Assembly: GCA_007130265.1 (NCBI GenBank)
Contig: SLST01000267.1
Span: 1-12,393, forward strand
DNA from: Spirochaetales bacterium
GTDB taxonomy: Bacteria; Spirochaetota; Spirochaetia; DSM-27196; SLST01
DNA: 12,393 nt
Reading direction: 5' to 3'
Shown here in pieces: positions 5,966 through 12,393 of the stretch; position 1 is the first letter of the stretch, and each line of letters opens with the position of its first letter. Made by a program: the position numbers and the translations under genes. The notes beneath the pieces were generated by a model that did not search any database, was not told the origin of the DNA, and saw only the letters and a program-made list of their open reading frames with translations.

Positions 5966-7396
5966 TTGGACAACGAACTTACCGACCACCTTCAGGACGC
6001 GGCCCCTGCGGATGAGATCCGCGAGCTGCGCCGACAACTCGATGAGCTGCGTGACGAGCACCAGAAGCTCGAGATCCGGGTCGCCGAGTACCAGGACCTG
6101 CTCAACCGGAATCCGGCCACAGGTCTGCCCATCCGACGCCTCTTCGATGCTGAGCTCGGGCACGCGCTGAGCAGCGTGCGGAGTCGGGGGAGACGGCGAG
6201 TCCTGGCGACGGGCCTCTTGCGGCTTGACGGGGACTACGCGCGGATCAAGAATACCCGCGACAGAAACCGCGTCCTGCTGTACAAGACCGCGGACCGGAT
6301 TCGGGAGATCGTCGGCGACAATATCTACCAGAGCGATCGGCTCGACGAGTTCCTGCTCATCTTCCGCGACATGCCCAATACCGACGGCGTGGAGCTGCGC
6401 GCCGACCAGATCGTCGAGGCGGTCTCCCGGTTCCACGAGCCTCCGGCAGACGACGTGCGGTTCGGTTGTTACCTCGGCATATCGATCTACCCCTACCACG
6501 GCACGACGCGAGAAGAGCTCCTGGGAAACGCTGACATAGCGCTGATCGAGAGCGAGCGAAACGGGGTCCCTCTCGTGGTCTACGACGACGAGATGGGAGT
6601 GCGATACCGTGAGCGCGAGTACATCGAGACCGAGCTCAAGCTCGCTATTCAGTCCGGTTTCGATGGGCTCGATCTCCACTATCAACCGCTCGTCGACGGG
6701 AACGGTCGGATAAGGGGAGCCGAAGCCTTGATTCGGTGGGATCACGGTGAGCTCGGACGCATCTCGCCCTCACGCTTCATTCCCGTTGCCGAGGAGATCG
6801 GTGCGGTACGGTTCATCGGACAGTGGTCGCTGTATCGTGCCTGCCGGCAGCTGAAGCAGTGGCACACCGCCGGGTACGAGGATCTCTACGTCTCCGTCAA
6901 TCTGTCGCCTTCTCAGTTCAAGCAGGTTGATCTCGTCGAGCGGATAGGAGGGGTGATCGAGTCGGTCGGTCTACCCGAAAGATGCCTCACGCTCGAGCTC
7001 ACGGAGACCACGGTCATGGAGGAACCTGAGGAGGCCATTGCGAAGATGAAGGATCTCCAGTCGATGGGAGTCCGCCTCGCCCTTGACGACTTTGGCACCG
7101 GGTATTCGAGCCTCAGCTATCTGCGGAGGTTCGAGTTTGATACGCTGAAGATCGACCGGAGTTTCGTCACCAACGTCGACATGAACCGGAACGATCAGGA
7201 GATCGTACGGGCGATGGTGGCCATGGCGAAGGCGTTCGGCATGCAGACTCTCGCTGAAGGCGTCGAGCGCAGAGAGGAGCTCGACTTCCTCATGGAGAAC
7301 GGGTGCGATCTCGTGCAGGGGTTTCTCTACTCCCCGGCGGTTGTACAACATGAGTCTGTCGCGCTCGTGGAGTCCGGGTTTGCACGTGCGCGGTAG
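5966..7396 (+). CDS. Soluble c-di-GMP phosphodiesterase: degenerate GGDEF plus intact EAL domain
   Basis: This 476-residue protein has no membrane segment or signal peptide. Residues about 14-47 are heptad-rich and charged, likely a coiled coil. A GGDEF-like domain follows (about 48-208; NPATGLP replaces the usual DPLTGLPN), but its signature reads SDRLDEF at 123-129. The two glycines needed for GTP binding are gone, so cyclase activity is unlikely. The EAL domain (about 220-465) keeps the expected catalytic set: E253 in EALIRW, N312 in VNLS, E344 in LELTET, D374-D375 in DDFGTGYSS, K395 in KIDRSF, E431 in AEGVE and Q451 in QGFLYS. It should therefore hydrolyse c-di-GMP to pGpG, perhaps with the dead GGDEF as a regulatory module. 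TTG 5966 is the first start after an in-frame TAG at 5957. No ATG lies before residue 136 and no ribosome site is clear. Confidence 0.92.
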   Translation: MDNELTDHLQDAAPADEIRELRRQLDELRDEHQKLEIRVAEYQDLLNRNPATGLPIRRLFDAELGHALSSVRSRGRRRVLATGLLRLDGDYARIKNTRDRNRVLLYKTADRIREIVGDNIYQSDRLDEFLLIFRDMPNTDGVELRADQIVEAVSRFHEPPADDVRFGCYLGISIYPYHGTTREELLGNADIALIESERNGVPLVVYDDEMGVRYREREYIETELKLAIQSGFDGLDLHYQPLVDGNGRIRGAEALIRWDHGELGRISPSRFIPVAEEIGAVRFIGQWSLYRACRQLKQWHTAGYEDLYVSVNLSPSQFKQVDLVERIGGVIESVGLPERCLTLELTETTVMEEPEEAIAKMKDLQSMGVRLALDDFGTGYSSLSYLRRFEFDTLKIDRSFVTNVDMNRNDQEIVRAMVAMAKAFGMQTLAEGVERREELDFLMENGCDLVQGFLYSPAVVQHESVALVESGFARAR

Positions 7397-7417
7397 CGCC
7401 ACCACCGTTCAGCCGGC

Positions 7418-8890
7418 ATGATCTACCTCACGACGACCGCCACGACGATCCCGCGCGTGCTACAACAGGTGAGTGAGCAGGCATCGTGGATCGAGGGAGT
7501 CGAGATCCGCGCCGACCTCCTCGACCCGACCGAGCTTTCCGGGCTCACAACGCTCGCCCGCGCGGTGCGCGACTGCTCGTCCGGGTTGAAGGTACTGGGT
7601 ACCATCCGTCGTGAGGCTGATGGCGGACGATGGACAGGCGAAGAGTCGAAGCGTCGTATCCTGCTCGACCGCCTGTCGCGCGCCGGCTTTGATCTCGTCG
7701 ATCTCGAGTCCGACCTGCCCACCGTCGACGCAGAACGGTCGGGCGCGACGATCGTCCGCTCGCTTCACGACCTCAAAGGCACACCCGCGAACCTTGAGCG
7801 ACTCGCGAGCACGCTACCACGCAATCCGGGGGAGGTCGCCAAGGTCGCGGTGACCCCGCAGAGCACCGCGGAGCTAGTGGCGATCTTCCGCGCCGCGGAT
7901 CGCCTGCGCGATCTGCCGCACGTTCTCCTCGGGATGGGTCCGTTCGGGGTTCCCTCGCGGATTCTCACTCGCAGACTGGGCAACATGCTCACCTTTGCCT
8001 CTGCTCCCGGGGAGAGCGCTGCCCCGGGGCACCTCACTCCGCGGGCGCTGAGCGAGCTCTACCGCCTCGCGTCCCATCGCGACTCCACGCGTTGGTTCGC
8101 GGTCGTGGGGAACCCCATCGCCCACTCGCGTAGCCCCGCCTATCACAACGGACGGTTCGCCGAGGAGGGGATCGACGCGGTCTACGTCCCGGTGCTCGTC
8201 GACGCTGTTGCGCCGCTGTTCGAGCTCGCCGACGCGCTGCCGCTGTCGGGCTTCTCCGTGACGATTCCGCACAAGCGTGGCGTTCTCGCGTTGCTGTCGC
8301 AGATGGGCGACGACGTGCGGGCCGCACAGGCGTGCAACACGGTCCTGCGAACCCCTTCGGGCTGGCGCGGGGTGAATACCGACGTGATCGGGTTCCTCGC
8401 ACCGCTTGACGAGGTGCTTGACGATCCGCTGCGCGGCGCTTCCGTGCTTCTGCTCGGCGCCGGAGGTTCGGCCCGAGCGGTTGGATACGCGCTTCTCTCG
8501 CGCGGTGCGAAGGTCTCGATCTGGAATCGTACCGCCTCGCATGCGCGTGCGCTCGCGGGCGACCTCGCGGGGCTGGGCGTGGATGGTACGGTAGACGTGC
8601 TCGAGCAGGGGAGCGAGGGCGTTTCGGCGTCGGCTCCCACCGTCGACATCGTGGTGAACACCACGAGCGTCGGTATGAACGGCGAGGGTGATCCGGTTCC
8701 GTGGTACCATTTCCGCGGACACGAGGTCGTGTATGACATCGTCTACACGCCGCCGCAGACGCCGCTCATCGTGCGGGCCGCACATGCAGGCTGTCGCGTC
8801 GTCACCGGAGATCGGATGTTCGCCGCCCAGGCTGCCGCCCAGTACGAGTTGTACCGGTCGATCGCTACTGCCGGCGGGCCTGACGTCTGA
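7418..8890 (+). CDS. aroDE: Bifunctional 3-dehydroquinate dehydratase / shikimate dehydrogenase (AroD-AroE fusion)
   Basis: This 490-residue cytoplasmic enzyme would turn 3-dehydroquinate into 3-dehydroshikimate, then reduce that to shikimate with NADPH. The N-terminal type I dehydratase (about 1-215) has E29/R31 in VEIRADLLD, catalytic H117 in RSLHDLKGTP, Schiff-base lysine K142 in AKVAVTP and R181 in VPSR. The usual glutamine of the APGQ motif is histidine here (APGH, H205). The dehydrogenase (about 225-482) has S237/S239 in GNPIAHSRSP, catalytic K286 in VTIPHK, N307, D322 in NTDVIGF, the Rossmann loop GAGGSARA (347-354), NRT (370-372), NTTSVGM and Q471. Such fusions are known from plants, Chlamydiae and some other bacteria. 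ATG 7418 is 21 bases after the EAL gene with no clear ribosome site, so its expression may depend on read-through. Its last 26 bases overlap the convergent gene. Confidence 0.94.
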   Translation: MIYLTTTATTIPRVLQQVSEQASWIEGVEIRADLLDPTELSGLTTLARAVRDCSSGLKVLGTIRREADGGRWTGEESKRRILLDRLSRAGFDLVDLESDLPTVDAERSGATIVRSLHDLKGTPANLERLASTLPRNPGEVAKVAVTPQSTAELVAIFRAADRLRDLPHVLLGMGPFGVPSRILTRRLGNMLTFASAPGESAAPGHLTPRALSELYRLASHRDSTRWFAVVGNPIAHSRSPAYHNGRFAEEGIDAVYVPVLVDAVAPLFELADALPLSGFSVTIPHKRGVLALLSQMGDDVRAAQACNTVLRTPSGWRGVNTDVIGFLAPLDEVLDDPLRGASVLLLGAGGSARAVGYALLSRGAKVSIWNRTASHARALAGDLAGLGVDGTVDVLEQGSEGVSASAPTVDIVVNTTSVGMNGEGDPVPWYHFRGHEVVYDIVYTPPQTPLIVRAAHAGCRVVTGDRMFAAQAAAQYELYRSIATAGGPDV

Positions 8891-10874
8891 CGAGCCCTGA
8901 GCGAAGCCGACGCACCAACCCCAGTTTTCGTACGAAAAGTTCAATCCGTGTACGCTCAGGAAGCTCCTCGCCCACGAGCATCAGCTCGCTCCCTCGCTTC
9001 TCGAGATCGAGCGGTTCCACCAGTCTGCGTCGCGGCGTTCCGTCCTCCATCCGCTGGATGATTTCCAGTAGAGACATGCCGGTTCGGATCGCCTGCTCGA
9101 TGATCCGGACCTTCCCGACGTAGTCGAGGCCCCGGGCTTCGGTCTTCTCCGACTTCAGCGATCCCGGGTCTATCTGGTCGGGGCTGAGGATCAGTTTCTG
9201 CCGCACGCGTCCGCTTAGCTCCTGGCGCTGTTCTTCGCTCAGCGATGCGTCCTTCAGGCGAACCTCGACCTCCCGCCGCCACGCTGCGTCGGTCGTCGCC
9301 GACCATTCCTCCGTCCCGGATGGCCTGGCGCTGCGGAACAGGCGGCCGAAAGCTCTGATGCGATCCGGGTCCTGCGCGGGGACATCCGGCGCGGGAGCAT
9401 CGGCGAGCCGGTGCGGTTGCGCTGCGATCTCCGGCACGAGCTCGATGCCGGCATCCGCGAGCGCCGCCTGAAGCGCGTCCACGTCCTGTTCGTCGACGAA
9501 GTACACTCCGGGGGCCAGCTCCCGGCGGATAAGCGCTCGCACCGGTTCGGAGTGCTCGACGGCGTGGCGTCGAGCCCGTTCGACCGTCAGAACCACTCCC
9601 TTGAACAGCCGGACGCTCTCGTGCTCGCCGGCCCAGCTGCGCATCGTGACCGCCACGTTCTGCGGTACACGATCGTTCGCAAGCGTGCTCAACCGAGCGA
9701 TTGCTTCCTCGACTTCGAGACCGGATCGGAGTGCCGTGGCGAAACGGTCCTTCGTGAGCGCGAAGTGCGGATATCGGTCGTGACGGGTCAGCCTGGCGAT
9801 ACGCGCGACGAACAGTCCGTCTGAGAAGCCGAACTCCTCGGGCATCGTGATGTCGAAGTTGGGCTGCACGATGAGCGGCTTGGCGGACTCGGCGGCGGGC
9901 TCAACACGTGACGCGGCGACGGCGAGGTATGTGGCATCGACCGCGTCGAGCATGCCCACGGCGGTGAGCTCTTCGCGGATGCGCCGGCAGGTCTCCGGCC
10001 CCAGCTCCGGGACGGCGATCAGAAGCAGCCGCTCGATACTCAGGGCCTCTAAGGCGCGGTCGCCCGGGAGGCAGGTGAGCACCCGCTCGATCGCGTCAAG
10101 GAGCGGACCGTCGGATACCGGTTTACCCCGAGCGGCTGCAGCGACGAGCGCCACATTCCGACGCATCGGCGAGAACTCCGCGAGCCGTTCCCATACCTCG
10201 GGTATCGGATGGAGCCCGCCGTCGTCCAACACGGCGCCTGCGGCGATCAGCGTGTCAACGAGCGCAGCAACCCGGGGGCGCGAACCGGCGAGCCCGATCG
10301 GCTCGGTGAGCGAGGGCAGGCGGTGTCTCAGATCGGTCAATGCCCGTTTCCGCAGCGAGCCGTCGGCCCGAAAAATATCCGGTGATTCATGGAGGTAGGC
10401 GCAGAAAGAGACCAGCAGCGTGTCTGTGAGCCACGGTTCGCGGACGTTCTCCGCGGACCGAAGCGCGCGGGAGGCAAAAACAAGCTCCGGTCGGATGACT
10501 CGCCGGTCGAGCAGCTCGGAGACGACCGGGTTGATACGCAGCTGTTCTCCCGTGCGGTAGATCAGCAGCCGATCCTCGAGGTTCAGGAGTCGCTGGTGAA
10601 GATCGAGATAACTCCGCTCGCCGGCGAAGAAGAGGTGGATCTCGTCGAAATCCGGCCCACCGAGTACGGAGATCGCCGTGAGCAGCTCCGCGTCGTCGTC
10701 GTCGATCAGCTCAATGATCCGTTCCTGAATATGCTCGTGCCGCAGGAATGTGACGAGTCGATCGATCAGATCATGCTTGTTGAAGGGCGTCTTGACCGGC
10801 CCGAGATAGTTTCTGACGAGTCCGAAAAACGCGTCATCCGCCAGAGTGAGGAGCGCGCTCTTGAAATCAGTCAT
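8865..10874 (-). CDS. XPB-associated protein with XPB/Ssl2 N-terminal-like (helicase-associated) domain
   Basis: This 669-residue soluble protein has no Walker motifs, so it is not itself a helicase. Residues about 335-485, beginning LIVQPNFDITMPEE and including LTKDRFATALRSGLEVEEAI and RVPQNVAVTMRSW, match my knowledge of the helicase-associated XPB/Ssl2-N-like domain (Pfam Helicase_C_3). The first 330 residues are helical repeats resembling winged-helix modules and are not assigned. An alanine/proline-rich linker (about 485-505) follows. The end (about 582-657, with RRRLVEPLDL then RIELFVRKLG) resembles part of a WYL domain, a weaker call. It follows the helicase gene with an 8-base stop/start overlap (ATGACTGA, 10867-10874), so the two are coupled and probably work together. 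Mycobacteria have a similar neighbour pair. Its biochemical role is not known to me. The 3' end overlaps the AroDE gene tail to tail. Confidence 0.8.
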   Translation of the reverse strand: MTDFKSALLTLADDAFFGLVRNYLGPVKTPFNKHDLIDRLVTFLRHEHIQERIIELIDDDDAELLTAISVLGGPDFDEIHLFFAGERSYLDLHQRLLNLEDRLLIYRTGEQLRINPVVSELLDRRVIRPELVFASRALRSAENVREPWLTDTLLVSFCAYLHESPDIFRADGSLRKRALTDLRHRLPSLTEPIGLAGSRPRVAALVDTLIAAGAVLDDGGLHPIPEVWERLAEFSPMRRNVALVAAAARGKPVSDGPLLDAIERVLTCLPGDRALEALSIERLLLIAVPELGPETCRRIREELTAVGMLDAVDATYLAVAASRVEPAAESAKPLIVQPNFDITMPEEFGFSDGLFVARIARLTRHDRYPHFALTKDRFATALRSGLEVEEAIARLSTLANDRVPQNVAVTMRSWAGEHESVRLFKGVVLTVERARRHAVEHSEPVRALIRRELAPGVYFVDEQDVDALQAALADAGIELVPEIAAQPHRLADAPAPDVPAQDPDRIRAFGRLFRSARPSGTEEWSATTDAAWRREVEVRLKDASLSEEQRQELSGRVRQKLILSPDQIDPGSLKSEKTEARGLDYVGKVRIIEQAIRTGMSLLEIIQRMEDGTPRRRLVEPLDLEKRGSELMLVGEELPERTRIELFVRKLGLVRRLRSGLVRRQARRQ

Positions 10875-12393
10875 CGGTGTCCCAGAGCTCTATATGGTAC
10901 TTGTACCCCTGTTCCGTCAGGAACTTCTGACGGTTCGCGGCGAACGACTCTTCAGTGGTGTAGCGTGAGATGATCGAGTAGAAGTACGAGTTCTTCCGTT
11001 TGGGCCGAAGGATTCTCCCGAGACGTTGCGCCTCCTCCTGCCTCGATCCGAACGTGCCCGAAACCTGGATCGCGACCGAGGCGTCCGGCAGGTCGATCGC
11101 GAAGTTCGCAACCTTGCTGACGACGATCACCTGAACCTCACCCTTTCTGAAGGCGGCGTAGATCCGCTCGCGTTCAGGGTTCGGCGTCTTGCCGGTGATG
11201 AGCGGCGCCTGGAGCGCTTCGGCGAGCGCGTTCAGCTGGCTGAGGTACTGACCGATCACCATGATCGCGTCCTCACGGTGATTCTCGATGATCTGTTGCG
11301 TGATCTCGAGCTTCCGCGGGTTCTCGCTCGCTACGCGAAACTTCCCGCGCTTGTCGGCTGTCGCGTACTCGATGCGCATACTGTCCGGCAGATCTATCCG
11401 GATCTCGTAGCAGTTCGCCTCCGCTATCCAGCCCTTCTGTTCCAGTTCCTTCCAGGGAACGTCGTATCGTTTGGGTCCCACCAGGCTGAAAACGTCGGAT
11501 TCCCGTCCATCTTCACGCACCAGGGTCGCGGTGAGCCCGAGCCGCCGAACCGCCTGGATCTCCGCGGTGACGCGGAAGACCGGGGCCGGCAGGAGATGGA
11601 CTTCGTCGTAGATGATCAGTCCCCACTTCCTTTCGGTGAAGAGCCGGAAGTGGGGAAACTCTTCCTCACGGTCCTTGCGCCACACGAGAATCTGGTACGT
11701 GGCAACCGTCACCGGCCTGATGACTTTCCGGTCGCCGGAATACTCACCTATGTCGTCCTCGTTGAGGCTCGTCTTGTCGAGCAGCTCATCGACCCACTGG
11801 TGGACCGCCGCCACATTCGTCGTGAGAATCAGGGTGTTTGCGCCGACGATCTCCATGGCTCTCATGCCGACGATCGTCTTCCCTGCGCCGCAGGGGAGTA
11901 CGACCGTCCCGTACCCGGTTCCCGGACGCCCGGTTCCGTAGAAGGAGCGTGCGGCCTCGTCCTGGTAGTCGCGCACCGCGAACGCCGCCTGGCCGTTCGC
12001 CGTGCGTTCCCGCAGCCCCATCTCGAGCGGATCTCCCTCCACAAGCGGCGCCTCGTCCTTGACCGGATAGCCGACCTGTATGAACTCCTGCTTGATCGTG
12101 CCACGGTCGTAGAGCTCTACCAGGAAACCCGAGCGATCGTCGCGGTCGTGAGGCGTCAGGTACCGGGACACGCGCTTGTTCGTGATCAGCTCCTGCCGTA
12201 CCGCCTCGTCGGGCACGTCGAGAAACAGCCGGCGATCGTCGTCGGTCTCCCGCAACCGAATCTTGCCGAACCGCGAAATCGTGTCGTCGACGAAGAACCG
12301 TACGTTATCCGGCACCGGGAAGCGGCCGTAGAGGTCGAGAACCGTCAGGATATCGGCGGCATCCATTCCCGCCGATGCGGCGTTCCACAACGA
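10867..12393 (-). CDS. XPB/ERCC3-type DNA repair helicase (N-terminus beyond window)
   Basis: This superfamily 2 ATP-dependent 3'-5' DNA helicase is of the bacterial XPB type; 509 residues are visible. From the TTG at 12390 counted as residue 1, LWNAASAGMDA matches the middle of the N-terminal domain of bacterial XPBs. The true start is therefore off the window and perhaps 50-100 residues are missing. Motifs in order are a Q-motif-like RDYQ (140-143), Walker A LPCGAGKT (165-172), Walker B DEVH (262-265), LTATL (286-290), the XPB-specific RED motif (292-294), SKVANFAIDLP (425-435) and motif VI QRLGRILRP (455-463). All catalytic motifs are intact. In eukaryotes XPB opens DNA in TFIIH and nucleotide excision repair; the bacterial role is less defined. 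The stop codon lies inside the start of the partner gene. Confidence 0.93.
   Translation of the reverse strand, partial: SLWNAASAGMDAADILTVLDLYGRFPVPDNVRFFVDDTISRFGKIRLRETDDDRRLFLDVPDEAVRQELITNKRVSRYLTPHDRDDRSGFLVELYDRGTIKQEFIQVGYPVKDEAPLVEGDPLEMGLRERTANGQAAFAVRDYQDEAARSFYGTGRPGTGYGTVVLPCGAGKTIVGMRAMEIVGANTLILTTNVAAVHQWVDELLDKTSLNEDDIGEYSGDRKVIRPVTVATYQILVWRKDREEEFPHFRLFTERKWGLIIYDEVHLLPAPVFRVTAEIQAVRRLGLTATLVREDGRESDVFSLVGPKRYDVPWKELEQKGWIAEANCYEIRIDLPDSMRIEYATADKRGKFRVASENPRKLEITQQIIENHREDAIMVIGQYLSQLNALAEALQAPLITGKTPNPERERIYAAFRKGEVQVIVVSKVANFAIDLPDASVAIQVSGTFGSRQEEAQRLGRILRPKRKNSYFYSIISRYTTEESFAANRQKFLTEQGYKYHIELWDTDD

Noticed and set aside
7874..8944. 356-codon minus-strand open frame opposite the AroDE gene
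   Set aside because: It is a shadow of the AroE domain; the plus-strand product has all catalytic motifs.
12388..12390. TTG at the window edge as the helicase start
   Set aside because: The residues after it match the middle of the XPB N-terminal domain and the frame continues to the last base, so the true start is outside.
8865..12393. Helicase plus partner as a phage-defence system
   Set aside because: No nuclease, protease, methylase or other effector is nearby. The pair resembles chromosomal XPB loci rather than a defence island, and no mobile elements are in the window.

Overview
The window is a G+C-rich bacterial chromosomal segment, coding almost end to end, with seven complete genes and one gene cut at each edge. 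There are no RNA genes, insertion sequences, CRISPR arrays or phage genes, and no gene-free stretch reaches 300 bases. The longest gap is 186 bases (3245-3430). An inner-membrane efflux-type ABC operon with a periplasmic adaptor suggests a Gram-negative-type (diderm) cell. A bacterial XPB helicase paired with an XPB/Ssl2-N-terminal-like protein, plus a fused AroD-AroE enzyme, would fit a high-G+C free-living spirochaete. That assignment is an inference; actinobacteria also carry the XPB pair.

Region 1 (1-3244, minus strand) is a three-gene operon: membrane-fusion adaptor, LolD/MacB-type ATPase, then MacB/FtsX-type permease (cut at the window edge). The genes are joined by stop/start overlaps (ATGA, then GTGA). 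Together they would form a tripartite export or efflux pump; no outer-membrane channel gene is in view.

Region 2 (3245-3430) is the divergent control region. It holds regularly spaced direct repeats (TGTCAA / TGTAAA / CGTCAA, 11 and 10 bases apart) that look like an OmpR/PhoB-type operator. Region 3 (3431-5927, plus strand) encodes a HAMP-less membrane sensor kinase with a large unrecognised extracytoplasmic domain, and its OmpR-family response regulator. The simplest reading is that this two-component system controls the divergent pump and itself.

Region 4 (5966-8890, plus strand) has a soluble c-di-GMP protein with a degenerate GGDEF domain (RLDEF) and a seemingly intact EAL phosphodiesterase domain. 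It is followed by a bifunctional 3-dehydroquinate dehydratase/shikimate dehydrogenase covering two consecutive shikimate-pathway steps.

Region 5 (8865-12393, minus strand) has an XPB-type DNA helicase (N-terminus beyond the window) whose end overlaps the start of a 669-residue partner carrying the helicase-associated XPB/Ssl2-N-like domain and a possible WYL-like tail. The partner gene's 3' end overlaps the 3' end of the AroDE gene by 26 bases. The most notable points are the candidate operator, the ATPase with an altered D-loop, the degenerate GGDEF in front of an intact EAL, and the XPB/partner pair.
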